Notes: a model not told the origin generated them from the letters alone. A stretch of DNA of 64,000 nucleotides from Pseudomonas azerbaijanoccidentalis (GCF_019145495.1 NZ_JAHSTU010000001.1:372001-436000), one strand, 5' to 3'; shown: positions 9,779-19,069, counted from the first letter of the stretch. Numbers and translations: made by a program.

Positions 9779-9803
9779 ATTAATGAAGCTTCAGTTCATT
9801 AAT
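9779..9803. promoter_or_regulatory. AT-rich inverted repeat, possible operator
   Basis: Arms ATTAATGAA and TTCATTAAT (9 bp, perfect) flank a 7-nt centre, and a nested TGAAGCTTCA palindrome overlaps the left arm. Such sites are typical for dimeric repressors. The stop codon of a transporter remnant overlaps the right arm. Confidence 0.35.
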
Positions 9804-9909
9804 TCTGAGGTAAAGCCACGCGCCGACCGCTCATGAAACACAGGAACCCGCCCATCGCGGTGAGCGCGCTCAAGGCATAAAACATCGTGGGCGCCGGGGG
9901 CCGTTCAAG
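9799..9909 (-). pseudogene. Remnant of a major-facilitator transporter C-terminus
   Basis: An open stretch of 36 codons ends in TAA and encodes APTMFYALSALTAMGGFLCF followed by MSGRR and a short polar tail. This resembles the last transmembrane helix and cytoplasmic end of an MFS permease. No start, ribosome site or upstream helices exist; an in-frame stop precedes it immediately. I read it as the surviving 3' end of a deleted transporter gene. The family call rests on one helix. Confidence 0.45.
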
Positions 9910-9947
9910 TCAGCCGCCGATCCAGTGTACGCACCGAATCCATTTCT

Positions 9948-10064
9948 TCAATTCGATCCCGGCAGAGCCCGGTACGGGCCGTCGAGGTTGAAGGCCAGGG
10001 CCAGGCAGGCCTTGTGCTGGTCGGGCCAGGAGGAGGACGTCGGTAGTGCTCCAGATATCGGCAT
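9948..10064 (-). pseudogene. Decayed gene fragment (possible polysaccharide deacetylase N-terminus)
   Basis: A 38-codon frame contains WPDQHKACLALAFNLDGP, which resembles the opening strand (WPxGKxxAxxLTFNxD) of polysaccharide-deacetylase/PuuE-like proteins. It then runs out in TGA. In another frame the overlapping DNA gives GLCRDRIEEMDSVRTLDRRL before a stop at about 9910, as if the start and end of a gene were fused by deletion. The resemblance is short and unverified. Confidence 0.28.
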
Positions 10065-10070
10065 GTCTGT

Positions 10071-10177
10071 GTAGCAGCTGCCGAGCTTGCGAGGCTGCGT
10101 TCGGCTGCGAAGCAGTCGTCAAGTCAGGCGAGGACTTCGTCCTCGAACGCAACCTCGCAGGCTCGGCAGCTGCTACA
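10071..10177. repeat. REPIN of the GTAGCAGCTGCCGAG family
   Basis: The left arm GTAGCAGCTGCCGAGCTTGC and a right arm ending GGCTCGGCAGCTGCTAC are inverted around a core rich in short palindromes. The same type recurs at 62360. Confidence 0.88.
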
Positions 10178-10260
10178 GGGCACCGTGTTATTTCCCGGCG
10201 TTAACCGTCACGGTCTTGATCGCGCATCCTGCGAGCAATTAACAGAACACCTCTATTTCT

Positions 10261-10357
10261 GTAGGAGCTGCCGAAGGCTGCGATCTTTTGATCTTGTTCT
10301 TTACCAGACATAAGGTTGCCAAAGATCAAATGATCGCAGCCTGCGGCAGCTCCTACA
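10261..10357. repeat. REPIN of the GTAGGAGCTGCCGAAGGCTGCGATC family
   Basis: The left arm GTAGGAGCTGCCGAAGGCTG is mirrored by an arm ending CTGCGGCAGCTCCTAC. It ends 16 bp before the stop codon of the dehydrogenase gene. Confidence 0.9.
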
Positions 10358-10372
10358 GGGTGTGGGTAGTTG

Positions 10373-11752
10373 TTAAGCCACCACCTGAGCAGCAGGCCAT
10401 TGCTGATGAGGAATCGGCAACTTGCGCGACTCGCCACGGCCCATCGGGAAGTACGTGAAACCATTGCGGGCCAGACGTTCGGCGTCATACAGATTGCGCC
10501 CGTCAAAGATCACCGGGGCTTTGAGGCGTTGGCGAATCAGATCGAAGTCCGGTGCCTTGAACTGTTGCCATTCGGTGCAGATGATCAGGGCGTCAGCGCT
10601 GTTGAGTACTGATTCCGGCGTGCCCATGAGCATCAGTTTCGATTCGTCGGGATACAACTGCTGGGTCTCCTGCATGGCTTCCGGGTCGAACGCTCGCACG
10701 TTGGCACCCGCTGCCCACAGCGCTTCGAGCAGGACGCGGCTCGGCGCATCGCGCATGTCGTCGGTGTTCGGCTTGAACGCCAAACCCCACACGGCAAAAG
10801 TCTTGCCACGCAAATCGCCTTTGTAAAACGCCTTGATCCGCTCGAACAGCTTGTGTTTCTGCCGTTGGTTAATGGCTTCGACCGCTTGCAGCAAATCGCT
10901 GGAGCAGTGCGCCTCTTCAGCGCTGTGGATCAGCGCACGCATGTCCTTGGGGAAGCACGAGCCGCCGTAACCGCAACCGGGGTAGATAAAGTGGTAGCCG
11001 ATGCGCGAGTCGGCGCCGATGCCCAGCCGCACTGATTCGATGTCCGCACCCAAGTGTTCGGCGAGTTCGGCAATCTGGTTGATGAAGCTGATCTTGGTCG
11101 CCAGCATGCAGTTAGCCGCGTACTTGGTCAGCTCGGCGCTGCGCAGGTCCATGAACATGACGCGGTCATGGTTGCGGTTGAACGGCGCGTACAGGTCGCG
11201 CATTACGTCACGCACCTCATCACGTTCGCAACCAATGATGATGCGGTCCGGGCGCCGGCAATCCGCCACGGCGGAGCCTTCCTTGAGAAACTCGGGGTTG
11301 GAGACGATATCGAACTGCAGCAAGCGCCCGACCTTGATCAGGCATTTGTCGATGTGCGCGCGCAGGCTATCGCCGGTGCCCACCGGTACCGTGGATTTTT
11401 CTACCAAAATCACCGGTTGCTCACGATGGCGCGCCACGGCTTCACCCACCGACAGCACGTACTGCAAATCCGCCGAGCCATCCTCCCGGGACGGCGTGCC
11501 CACGGCGATGAACAATACCTGGCCGTGTTGCACGGCGAATTTTTCATCGGTGGTGAACTGCAACCGCTTGGCGTCCAGGCTCTCGCGCACCAGGCTGGCC
11601 AGCCCGGGCTCGAAAATACTCACGTGGCCCTGTTGCAGTAACTCGACTTTTTTCTGGTCAATGTCCATGCACACGACGTCATGCCCGACTTCAGCCAGCA
11701 CGGCTGCTTGTACCAGGCCGACGTAACCGCTACCAAATACACTGATTTTCAT
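10373..11752 (-). CDS. UDP-glucose/GDP-mannose dehydrogenase family protein (UDP-glucose 6-dehydrogenase, copy 1)
   Basis: A 459-residue NAD-dependent nucleotide-sugar dehydrogenase. The dinucleotide-binding motif GSGYVGLVQAAVLAEVGH is at the N-terminus, and the catalytic cysteine lies in [12 protein letters not shown]. The central helix [20 protein letters not shown] and the C-terminal UDP-binding domain ([20 protein letters not shown]) are complete. The ATG at 11752 follows AGGAG; the longer open frame upstream is non-coding. It would make UDP-glucuronate for surface polysaccharide. It stands alone between REPINs and a divergent recombinase gene, about 14 kb from the exopolysaccharide operon that carries a second copy at 35936. 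Confidence 0.92.
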   Translation of the reverse strand: MKISVFGSGYVGLVQAAVLAEVGHDVVCMDIDQKKVELLQQGHVSIFEPGLASLVRESLDAKRLQFTTDEKFAVQHGQVLFIAVGTPSREDGSADLQYVLSVGEAVARHREQPVILVEKSTVPVGTGDSLRAHIDKCLIKVGRLLQFDIVSNPEFLKEGSAVADCRRPDRIIIGCERDEVRDVMRDLYAPFNRNHDRVMFMDLRSAELTKYAANCMLATKISFINQIAELAEHLGADIESVRLGIGADSRIGYHFIYPGCGYGGSCFPKDMRALIHSAEEAHCSSDLLQAVEAINQRQKHKLFERIKAFYKGDLRGKTFAVWGLAFKPNTDDMRDAPSRVLLEALWAAGANVRAFDPEAMQETQQLYPDESKLMLMGTPESVLNSADALIICTEWQQFKAPDFDLIRQRLKAPVIFDGRNLYDAERLARNGFTYFPMGRGESRKLPIPHQQWPAAQVVA

Positions 11753-11933
11753 GGCTTGCTCCTGCCGCGATCGACTGCGTTCGAGGATTGCATCACCATG
11801 TTTCAGTTCATCTATCGCCAGGGCGGTGGCCCTTGTCGGCGACATTTGACTTTGTCGGCCATGACCGGCAGCGTAACGACCCTCTTTGTCTGCACACCGT
11901 TTGTAGCGACTTCTTTTTTCAAGGCCGTTTCGT

Positions 11934-12872
11934 TTGACTGACTTACCTGTTGCTGATCCAAGTTCGCCCAAGACCAACCCGCTGACCCTCTATCTGGCGC
12001 GTTTGGCGCCCTCCAGCCAACTGACCATGCGCTATGTGTTGCAGGACGCTGCCGATCGCCTGGGCTTCGACGAAGTCAACATCGAAGAGATTCCCTGGCA
12101 CAACCTGCAACCTGAAGACGTCATTGCCCTGGTCGCCACGTTGCGCACCGATGGGTACGCGCCGAACACGTCTTCGTTGTACGTCAACGCGGTGCGCGGC
12201 GTGATGAATGAAGCATGGCGCATGAGCCTGATCAGTCAGGAACACTTGCTGAAAATGCGTTCGGTCAAGGGGATTGCCGGCACGCGCCTGTCCCAGGGCC
12301 GCAATCTGCGGCGCACGCTGATTCAGGAACTGATGGAAGTTTGCGCCGCCGATCCACGGCCACAGGGCTTGCGGGACGCAGCGATCATCGGGATTTTGTA
12401 CGGTTCGGGCATGCGCAAGTCGGAATCGGTCAACCTGGACCTGAATCAGGTCGACTTCGCCGAGCGCAGCCTGCGGGTGACTGGCAAGGGCAACAAGCAG
12501 TTGATCAAGTACGCCCCGGCCTGGGCCTTCGCCAAACTCGATGCCTGGTTGGAGCTACGGCGCTCGATGCTCAAGGACGGCGAAGAGGATGACCCGTTCC
12601 TGTTCAATCGGATCCGCCGCGGCAGCCACATCACCCGCGAGCGCATCACCAAACATGCGATTTACTACATTGCCCGGCAACGCGGAACGCAGGTCGGGGT
12701 GAAAATCATGCCCCATGATTTCCGTCGTTCGTTCATTACCCGTGTGATTGAAGAGCATGATTTGTCGATTGCGCAGAAGCTTGCCCATCACAGCAACATC
12801 CAGACCACTGCCAATTACGACGTGCGAGACGACAACGAGCGGCGCCGGGCGGTTGACCGGTTTGATCTGTGA
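11934..12872 (+). CDS. Solitary tyrosine recombinase / integrase
   Basis: A 312-residue XerC/D-like recombinase starting with TTG; no better start precedes the N-terminal core-binding helices. All catalytic residues are recognisable: Arg161 in GSGMRKSE, Lys185 in GKGNK, His261 and Arg264 in HDFRRSF, His286 in HHSN and Tyr295 in ANYDVRD. The GxG of Xer proteins at the second histidine is replaced by AHH. It is not next to a tRNA, phage genes or an excisionase, and a REPIN follows its stop. It may act on a chromosomal or mobile-element site; the target is unknown. The ribosome site is weak, suggesting low expression. Confidence 0.88.
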   Translation: MTDLPVADPSSPKTNPLTLYLARLAPSSQLTMRYVLQDAADRLGFDEVNIEEIPWHNLQPEDVIALVATLRTDGYAPNTSSLYVNAVRGVMNEAWRMSLISQEHLLKMRSVKGIAGTRLSQGRNLRRTLIQELMEVCAADPRPQGLRDAAIIGILYGSGMRKSESVNLDLNQVDFAERSLRVTGKGNKQLIKYAPAWAFAKLDAWLELRRSMLKDGEEDDPFLFNRIRRGSHITRERITKHAIYYIARQRGTQVGVKIMPHDFRRSFITRVIEEHDLSIAQKLAHHSNIQTTANYDVRDDNERRRAVDRFDL

Positions 12873-12899
12873 TAAATCGTAAATGACGACTGCTGCGCA

Positions 12900-12978
12900 G
12901 CCGAACGCAGCCTTCGCCAGTTGCTACAGAGCTTGCACACGGGTTTTTTTGTAGCCGCTGACGAAGGCTGCGTTCGGC
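12900..12978. repeat. REPIN variant, GTAGC...GAAGGCTGCGTTCGGC
   Basis: GCCGAACGCAGCCTTCG is inverted as CGAAGGCTGCGTTCGGC around a loop containing GGGTTTTTTT. It sits between the convergent recombinase and iron-transporter operons and could also end transcription. Confidence 0.85.
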
Positions 12979-12997
12979 CGCGCAACGGACGTTCGGT

Positions 12998-14068
12998 TCA
13001 AGGCTCGCTGAGTACGTGAGCATGGCCAATGGTCGACACATGAACCGCGCTGCCGGCCGGTGGCGCGTACATGCCCGAACTGCGTACCAGCAATGAACGA
13101 CCGCGCTGATCGCCGTTGACCAACGGCTGCAATTCAACCGTCAGCGTGCAGGTGTTGCCGCTGAAATCGCGCTCGGTGACCACCGCTCGGCAGCCGGACA
13201 TCTCGGCATCACTGGGCAGCAGGCTGACCAGTTGCAATTGCTCGGGCCGCAGCATGATCTGCGCCGTGCTGTTGTTGCGGTGGTTGTTGACCGGTATTCG
13301 GCCCAGATCGCAATGCGCCCAACCGGCTTCGATTCGCGCCGGCATGACCACCGCATCGCCGAGAAACAGGGCGGTTTGCTCGTCTTCCGGATAGCGGTAA
13401 AGATCCAGTGGATGGCCCGACTGCACCAGGCGACCCTGGCGCATCACCGCCAGTTGGTCGGCAAAGGACAGGGCTTCGCTTTGGTCATGGGTGACCAGAA
13501 TCGTAGTCACGCCGGCATCGGCCAGCAACTTTGCGACCATCTTGCGCATGGCCGCACGCAGGCCGGTATCGAGCGCCGAAAACGGCTCATCCAGCAACAT
13601 CAAACGCGGCTGCTGCGCCAGTGCCCGCGCCAGGGCCACGCGTTGTTGCTGGCCGCCGGACAGTTCGTGGGGCCAGCGCTCGGCCATGTTTGAATCCAGG
13701 GCCACGCTGTCCATCAATTCCGCTACGCGCTGCTGCTTTTCATTGCCCTTGGTCGCCAAGCCAAAGCCGATATTGGCAGCCACGGTCATGTGCGGGAACA
13801 ACGCGCCATCCTGAGGGACATAACCAATCAGGCGTTGATGCGCCGGCACTTCATGGGTGCTGTCGACCAGGGTCTGACCGTTGAGCGACAAGCGACCGGT
13901 GTCTGGAAATTCGAAGCCGGCAATCATGCGCAGCAACGTGGTTTTGCCTGAACCCGAAGGCCCGACAATCACCGTGCGGCTGCCGCTGGGGACGGACAGG
14001 CTGACGTTGTCCAAAGCGCGGTGGGTGCCGTAGGTTTTGTTCAGTGCGTGCAATTCGAGTGTGTTCAT
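12998..14068 (-). CDS. fbpC: Iron(III) ABC transporter ATP-binding protein
   Basis: A 356-residue ATPase with Walker [10 protein letters not shown] at residues 36-44, the ABC signature LSGGQQQRV at 136-144, Walker B LMLLDEP at 156-162 and a C-terminal TOBE-like domain of about 110 residues. ATP hydrolysis here would power the permease encoded just upstream. The ATG at 14068 overlaps that permease's stop codon (ATGA), so translation is coupled; the longer open frame beyond it is inside the permease. Domain layout fits FbpC/PotA-type importers. With an FbpA-like binding protein in the operon, ferric iron is the likely substrate. The symbol reflects that family match. Confidence 0.86.
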   Translation of the reverse strand: MNTLELHALNKTYGTHRALDNVSLSVPSGSRTVIVGPSGSGKTTLLRMIAGFEFPDTGRLSLNGQTLVDSTHEVPAHQRLIGYVPQDGALFPHMTVAANIGFGLATKGNEKQQRVAELMDSVALDSNMAERWPHELSGGQQQRVALARALAQQPRLMLLDEPFSALDTGLRAAMRKMVAKLLADAGVTTILVTHDQSEALSFADQLAVMRQGRLVQSGHPLDLYRYPEDEQTALFLGDAVVMPARIEAGWAHCDLGRIPVNNHRNNSTAQIMLRPEQLQLVSLLPSDAEMSGCRAVVTERDFSGNTCTLTVELQPLVNGDQRGRSLLVRSSGMYAPPAGSAVHVSTIGHAHVLSEP

Positions 14069-15666
14069 CGGCCAGCCGTTTTTTTCGATTGGTGATAAAG
14101 AAGTCCGGTCAACGGTAGCGACAGCACAATCATCAGCAACGCGTAAGGCGCCGCGGCGGCGTAGTCGATTTCGCTGGTCATGGCCCAGAACCCGGTGGCC
14201 AATGTGCGCGTGCCGTTGGGCGCGAGCAGCAGGGTAGCGGTCAATTCGTTGGTGATCGCCAGAAACACCAGCGCGGCTCCGGCGGCGGCGCCCGGTGCGG
14301 CCAGCCGCAGGGTGATCAGCCACAACGCGCGGGCAGGGGAGCGACCGAGGCTGCGGGCGATGTTTTCCAGCTCGACCGGGGCCTGGGCGATACCGGCGCG
14401 CAGGCTCACCAAAGCGCGGGGCAGGAACATCAACAAATACGCCAGCAGCACGGTGATGGTGGTCTGATAGATCGGCCGGGCGAAATGGATGGTGACGGTC
14501 ACCAGTGCCAGCGCCACGACAATGCCCGGCAACGAGCTGGTGATGTAGTTACAACTTTCGAGGGCGCGTTGCATGCGGCCGGGATAGCGGATCGACAGCC
14601 AGGCAATGGGGATCGCTGCGCACGTGGTCAGCGCGGCGCCGGCAACGCCGAACAACAGGGTTTGCTCCAGTGCCGGTAGCAGCTCGGCCATGTCCCAGAC
14701 CGGCAAGCCTCCGGCAATCAGCCAATTGCCCAAAGTCAGCAACGGCACGCCCAGCGCTAATGCGCAGGTCATCAGCTGCAACGCCAATGCAAGTGCGGTT
14801 GCCGGGGCGCGAAGGCAGACGATCCGCTGCTCACGCGCGCTTCCCGAACCGACGCGGGCATAACGAGCGTTGCCTCGGGCGGCCGATTCGACGGTGAGCA
14901 TTGCCAGGCAACACAGGGCAAGCACGCTGGCGAGCATGTGCGCGGCAGGCCCGTTGAAGGTGGATTTGAACTGATCGAAGATCGCGGTGGTGAAGGTATC
15001 GAAGCGGATCATCGCGTACAGCCCATACTCGGCCAGCAGGTGCAGGCCGACCAGCAATGCGCCGCCGCAAATGGCCAGGCGCAACTGCGGCAGCACCACG
15101 CGGAAAAACACCGCCCAGGGTTTGAGCCCCAAGGATTCGGCAACGTCTTCGATGGCCGGGTCGAGCCGACGCAGGGTCGCGGCCACCGGCAGGTAGAGGA
15201 ACGGGAAGTAGGCGATGACCGAGACCAGCACCCCGGCAAACAATCCGTGAATCGGTGGCACCAGGCTGACCCACGCATAACTGTGCACGAAGGCCGGTAC
15301 CGCCAGCGGCGCCGTCGCCAGCAACGACCACCAGCGCCGGCCCGGCAGATTGGTGCGCTCTGTCAGCCAGGCGAGGGTGACCCCGAGTGCGATGCACAGC
15401 GGCACGGTGATGACCACCAGCAATACGGTGTTGACCAGTAATTCACCCACCCGTGGCCGGAACACCAGCGTCACGACCGTGGCCCAGCCAGTCTGCAAAG
15501 ACACGCCGATGACATAGGCAATCGGCAGCAGCGCCAACAACGACACCAGCACCGACAAACCGACCACCCACGCACCGCCACGGCTCGCGAACGTGCCGCG
15601 AGAGCGTCGGCGCAGGTTGGCGGGTACAGCGTCAGTCACACCCGCCGGCAGGGTTTCAGGCATCAA
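14065..15666 (-). CDS. fbpB: Iron(III) ABC transporter permease (fused, two-domain)
   Basis: A 533-residue inner-membrane protein made of two repeated binding-protein-dependent permease domains of about 250 residues, each with around six transmembrane segments. An EAA-type loop is visible in each half (for example [20 protein letters not shown] in the second). Such fused permeases are the rule in FbpB/HitB ferric-iron importers. The gene lies immediately after the binding-protein gene, with the stop of one abutting the start of the next, and its own stop overlaps the ATPase start. It should translocate periplasmic Fe(III) delivered by the binding protein. Confidence 0.86.
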   Translation of the reverse strand: MMPETLPAGVTDAVPANLRRRSRGTFASRGGAWVVGLSVLVSLLALLPIAYVIGVSLQTGWATVVTLVFRPRVGELLVNTVLLVVITVPLCIALGVTLAWLTERTNLPGRRWWSLLATAPLAVPAFVHSYAWVSLVPPIHGLFAGVLVSVIAYFPFLYLPVAATLRRLDPAIEDVAESLGLKPWAVFFRVVLPQLRLAICGGALLVGLHLLAEYGLYAMIRFDTFTTAIFDQFKSTFNGPAAHMLASVLALCCLAMLTVESAARGNARYARVGSGSAREQRIVCLRAPATALALALQLMTCALALGVPLLTLGNWLIAGGLPVWDMAELLPALEQTLLFGVAGAALTTCAAIPIAWLSIRYPGRMQRALESCNYITSSLPGIVVALALVTVTIHFARPIYQTTITVLLAYLLMFLPRALVSLRAGIAQAPVELENIARSLGRSPARALWLITLRLAAPGAAAGAALVFLAITNELTATLLLAPNGTRTLATGFWAMTSEIDYAAAAPYALLMIVLSLPLTGLLYHQSKKTAGR

Positions 15667-16680
15667 TTAAAGCAGTCCGGCCTGAGTCATCAGCTCCACG
15701 GCTTTTTTACTGTCGAGTTTCGAAGCGTCGACAGTTGGCGCATCGAGCTGCTGCAAAGGCGTCAATGCAGGATTGGATTGAGCGTTCTTGCCCACGGCGT
15801 ATTCAAACGATTTGCCGTCCTTGAGGATGGCCTGGCCGTCCTTGCCGGTGATCCATTTCAGGAACGCCTGGGCTTGTTCCTTGTGCTTGCTGGACGCCAG
15901 GACACCGCCACCGGAAATGCTGACAAACGCGCCAGGATCCTTGTGCTTGAAGTAGTACAGGCGAGTGTTCTTGCTGTTTTCGCCGGTCTTGGCCTGATCG
16001 ACGAAGCTGTAATAGTGATAGATCACGCCGCTGTCGATCTGCCCGGCGTTGACCGCTTTGAGCACCGAGCTGTTGCCCCGGTACGCGGTGAAGTTGGTTT
16101 TCATCGCCTTGAGCCACTCCAGGGTCGCGGCTTCACCTTTTTGCTCCAGCATCGCGGCGACAATCGCCTGGAAGTCGGCACCGCCCGGCGAGGCGCCCCA
16201 GCGACCTTTCCAGCTCGGGGCGGCCAGGTCCATGATCGATTTCGGCAGCTCGGCTTCTGGCAGTTTGCTCGGGTTATAGACAAACACCGTCGAACGCGCG
16301 GCGATACCCAGCCATTTTCCGTGGGCCGGGCGGTAAGCATTGTCGACTTGCTCCAGCGTGGCCTTGTCGATCGGCGCGAACAAACCGGCGTTATCGACCA
16401 GCACCATGGCCGGCGAGTTTTCGGTCAGAAACACATCGGCGGGTGAGCTGGCGCCTTCCTGCACGATCTGGTTGCCCATCTCGGTGTCGTCGCCGTTGCG
16501 CAAGGTGACCGGAATCCCGGTTTCCTGAGTGAAACCTTCAACCCAGGCCTTGGTCAGGCTCTCGTGCTGCGCGTTGTACACCACAAGGCCGACGTCATCG
16601 GCTGCGCACACGTGGCCGGCACTGACAAGCGCGGTGGCCAGCAAGGCTGTTTTCAGGAAAGGCGGGATGCGGGAAATCAT
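15667..16680 (-). CDS. fbpA: Periplasmic Fe(III)-binding protein
   Basis: A 337-residue precursor with a signal peptide (positively charged start, LLATALVSAGHVCA, cleavage before ADD) and an FbpA/HitA-type binding fold. The first strand reads VGLVVYNAQHESL, and a tyrosine-rich iron-ligand segment IYHYYSFVDQ lies near residue 220. The ATG at 16680 follows AGGAG at a good distance. It is the first gene of a three-gene ferric-iron import operon. A Fur-like site lies about 70 bp upstream. Thiamine or other substrates bound by relatives are less likely given the paired tyrosines. Confidence 0.88.
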   Translation of the reverse strand: MISRIPPFLKTALLATALVSAGHVCAADDVGLVVYNAQHESLTKAWVEGFTQETGIPVTLRNGDDTEMGNQIVQEGASSPADVFLTENSPAMVLVDNAGLFAPIDKATLEQVDNAYRPAHGKWLGIAARSTVFVYNPSKLPEAELPKSIMDLAAPSWKGRWGASPGGADFQAIVAAMLEQKGEAATLEWLKAMKTNFTAYRGNSSVLKAVNAGQIDSGVIYHYYSFVDQAKTGENSKNTRLYYFKHKDPGAFVSISGGGVLASSKHKEQAQAFLKWITGKDGQAILKDGKSFEYAVGKNAQSNPALTPLQQLDAPTVDASKLDSKKAVELMTQAGLL

Positions 16681-16747
16681 GCTGTGGCAGCTCCTGTTTT
16701 TAGTATCGAGCAAGCAGATTCGACGAAGGCAACGTCGATTATTGTAG

Positions 16748-16766
16748 ATCAATAGGAATCATTTGC
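16748..16766. promoter_or_regulatory. Putative Fur box upstream of the iron operon
   Basis: ATCAATAGGAATCATTTGC matches 11 of 19 positions of the classical GATAATGATAATCATTATC box, including AAT and AATCATT blocks at the right spacing. It is placed where it would cover the promoter of the iron-binding protein gene. Confidence 0.5.
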
Positions 16767-16817
16767 ATGTTTGCTGCGCGGCAAATGTAAAGCCTGAAAT
16801 AAGAAAAATTCGTCAAT

Positions 16818-17375
16818 TCATGGGGCCGCAGGACACCCTTTTTGCGAGCTGCTGGCTGCCTGGCTGATCACCGCGGCCAGGCGCTTGACGTTGTTTTGCT
16901 GCGCGGCCACCAATTCATCGATGGATGGCCCTGAAGGGGTCTGCAACGTACTGCGGCAGGACAGCAGTGCATTTTCATCGCCGCTGGCGCCCCGCAGGCG
17001 CCATTTCACATCGATCAGCCCGTACTGGCCCGGGATCGAGTCGAAGCGCTGCACCTCAAGGCGCACCGAGACTCTGCGTTGCGGATTGCTGTTGACCATC
17101 TGGTCGGTCAGGGCGCTGCGTAGCTCATCCACGAGACTGGCGCCCCACCATTGGGTTTCGAGAATCGCCATGCCGGTGTTGCCTTCACGCACCACGATCT
17201 GCGGTCGGTCGACCTGCGGCGGGACGGTGAGGCCTTCGATCTGGATATCCGTCGCGGCCCTGGAATTGCCGGGCATCTGCGCCGGGGTCAGGGTGTGAAA
17301 CTGAATCGGATCGCTGCGGCACGCGGCGAGCAGAGACAACGCGGCGACCAGAGTCAACTTCAATGGAAAAGCCAT
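16818..17375 (-). CDS. pqiC: PqiC-type outer-membrane lipoprotein
   Basis: A 185-residue lipoprotein precursor with signal peptide MAFPLKLTLVAALSLLAAC, the lipobox LAAC giving a lipidated cysteine at residue 19. The rest belongs to the ABC-transport auxiliary (DUF330/PqiC) family, with PPQVDRPQIVVR and a terminal polar tail. ATG 17375 has AGGAG 8 nt before it. PqiC anchors the PqiB tunnel at the outer membrane in E. coli, and this gene follows pqiB directly, so the same role is expected. It is the last gene of the pqi operon. Confidence 0.85.
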   Translation of the reverse strand: MAFPLKLTLVAALSLLAACRSDPIQFHTLTPAQMPGNSRAATDIQIEGLTVPPQVDRPQIVVREGNTGMAILETQWWGASLVDELRSALTDQMVNSNPQRRVSVRLEVQRFDSIPGQYGLIDVKWRLRGASGDENALLSCRSTLQTPSGPSIDELVAAQQNNVKRLAAVISQAASSSQKGCPAAP

Positions 17376-17392
17376 GGGTGTTACTCCTGTAG

Positions 17393-19069
17393 TCATTTGC
17401 TCGGTGGCCCTTGCAGATCCATGGGGGCGGCATTGTCGGGACGGCCGCGTATCAGCGATTCCGGATGACGGCCCAGGTAATCCGCGAGATCACGCAGGGA
17501 CCGCGACGTGCGCCCGAGTTCGTCCAGGGTTTGCCCCAGTTGCTCGCGTTGCGGCGAATCTTCGGCCAGGGTCGAGTTCGCCGATTTCAGCGTGGTGTCG
17601 GCCGACTCCAGGGTCTTGCTGACGTTCGACAAGGTACTTTGCACCCCTGGCAAGGTCTTGCTGTTGAATTGGCTCAGGGTTTTGCGCATCTCTACGAGGT
17701 TGCCGTCAAGATTGCCGGCAATACGCTCCACCGGCAGTTTGTTGATCTTGTCGACCATGGCTTCGAGTTTTTCCTGCAACTGCTCGAGGCTACCCGGCAC
17801 AGTCGGAATCATGACCGGGCGAGCCGTGGCATCGAAGGCGACTTTCTCGGCCTTGGGGTAGAAATCCAGGGCGATGTAGAGCTGGCCGGTCAACAGGTTG
17901 CCGGTGCGGGCCTGGGCACGCAGGCCGTTTTCGATGAAGGTGCCGATCACGCGCACGCCCCCAGCCTCATCATTGGGGTCATGATTGAGTGCGGCGAGCA
18001 TTTTCAGGTGTGCCTGCCCCAGACGCTGCGGGTAGATCACGATGCCGACGTTGAGCGGAAAGCTGCGCTTTTTCGCATCGAAATCCAGGTTGATCGACAC
18101 CACTCTGCCGATTTCCACGCCGAGGAATTCCACCGGGGCATCGACCTTGAGCCCGCGCAGCGCCTGATCGAAGCGCAACGCCAGGTATTGCGGCTTGCCG
18201 TTGGGCGGGGCAAGGGCGGTTTGCTGGTCGTCGAACAGTTCGTAGGCGTATTCCTCGGGCGCCGGCTTGTCGTTAGGGCTGTATTCCGGGGCGCGGAAGG
18301 CAATGCCGCCGACAAGAATCGAGGACAGGGATTCGGTCTTGACCGCAAACCCATTGGCGCCGACGTTCACGTCAATCCCGCTGGCATTCCAGAACCGGGT
18401 GTTTTCGGTGACGTACTGATCGTTGGGCGAGTGGATGAACAGTTCGATGTTCACGCCTTTACCGTCCGGGTCCAGTGCGTAGGCCACCACCTGGCCGACC
18501 GGAATCTTGCGGTAGTACACCGGCGAGCCGATATCCAGCGACCCCAGGTCCTGGGTGTGCAGGGTGAAGCGCTTGCCCGGCTCGCCGTAAGTGATTGGTG
18601 GCGGGTTTTCCAGGCCTTTGAAGTTTTTCGCGCGGCCGTTGGCCTGGCCGATATCGGCACCGATGTAGTCCCCGGACAGCAAGGTATCGATCCCCGACAC
18701 GCCGCCAGCGCCGATACGAGGCCTTACCACCCAGTATTGCGAGTCCTCGCGAGTAAAGGATTCGGCCTGTTTCGCCAATTTGATGGTGGCATTGACGCTT
18801 TTCTGGTCGTTGCTCAGCTCGACGTCGGTGACGTGGCCGATCACCACGTTGCGGTATTTGACCTCGGTCTTGTTGGCCGTCAGGCCGTCGCCGGTCTTGA
18901 AGTTGACGACGATGGTCGGCCCTTCCTGCAGGATGCTGTGCACCACCAGCGAAATACCCACCAGCACCGCGACGATGGGCACGATCCAGACCAGCGATAT
19001 GCTGAAACGCCGGGTCTTGATGGGCGCCTGCCCTGGGGCACGTGGTTCGTTAGTGGTTTGCGACTGCAT
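17393..19069 (-). CDS. pqiB: PqiB-type MCE-domain intermembrane transport protein
   Basis: A 558-residue protein, close to the usual PqiB length of about 546. One N-terminal transmembrane helix (FSISLVWIVPIVAVLVGISLVV) is followed by three tandem MCE domains, visible from repeats such as VKYRNVVIGHV, VYYRKIPVGQV and VEFLGVEIGRV. A long C-terminal helical needle region (SNVSKTLESADTTLKSANST) follows. In E. coli, PqiB hexamers form a tube spanning the periplasm for lipid traffic and are induced by envelope or redox stress. It overlaps the upstream pqiA-like gene by 20 bp. Confidence 0.92.
   Translation of the reverse strand: MQSQTTNEPRAPGQAPIKTRRFSISLVWIVPIVAVLVGISLVVHSILQEGPTIVVNFKTGDGLTANKTEVKYRNVVIGHVTDVELSNDQKSVNATIKLAKQAESFTREDSQYWVVRPRIGAGGVSGIDTLLSGDYIGADIGQANGRAKNFKGLENPPPITYGEPGKRFTLHTQDLGSLDIGSPVYYRKIPVGQVVAYALDPDGKGVNIELFIHSPNDQYVTENTRFWNASGIDVNVGANGFAVKTESLSSILVGGIAFRAPEYSPNDKPAPEEYAYELFDDQQTALAPPNGKPQYLALRFDQALRGLKVDAPVEFLGVEIGRVVSINLDFDAKKRSFPLNVGIVIYPQRLGQAHLKMLAALNHDPNDEAGGVRVIGTFIENGLRAQARTGNLLTGQLYIALDFYPKAEKVAFDATARPVMIPTVPGSLEQLQEKLEAMVDKINKLPVERIAGNLDGNLVEMRKTLSQFNSKTLPGVQSTLSNVSKTLESADTTLKSANSTLAEDSPQREQLGQTLDELGRTSRSLRDLADYLGRHPESLIRGRPDNAAPMDLQGPPSK

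Noticed and set aside
9750..9833. Small + strand frame after GGGGGAGG near 9725
   Set aside because: The ribosome-like sequence is strong, but the frame is under 30 codons, overlaps the dyad and a transporter remnant, and has no features of a protein.
10071..10177. Possible attachment sites for the tyrosine recombinase
   Set aside because: The repeats near the recombinase belong to dispersed REP families and do not bracket a unique segment.
12900..12978. Hairpins considered as a CRISPR or attachment site next to the recombinase
   Set aside because: The unit is a REP pair of a type found elsewhere in the window, with no regularly spaced repeats.
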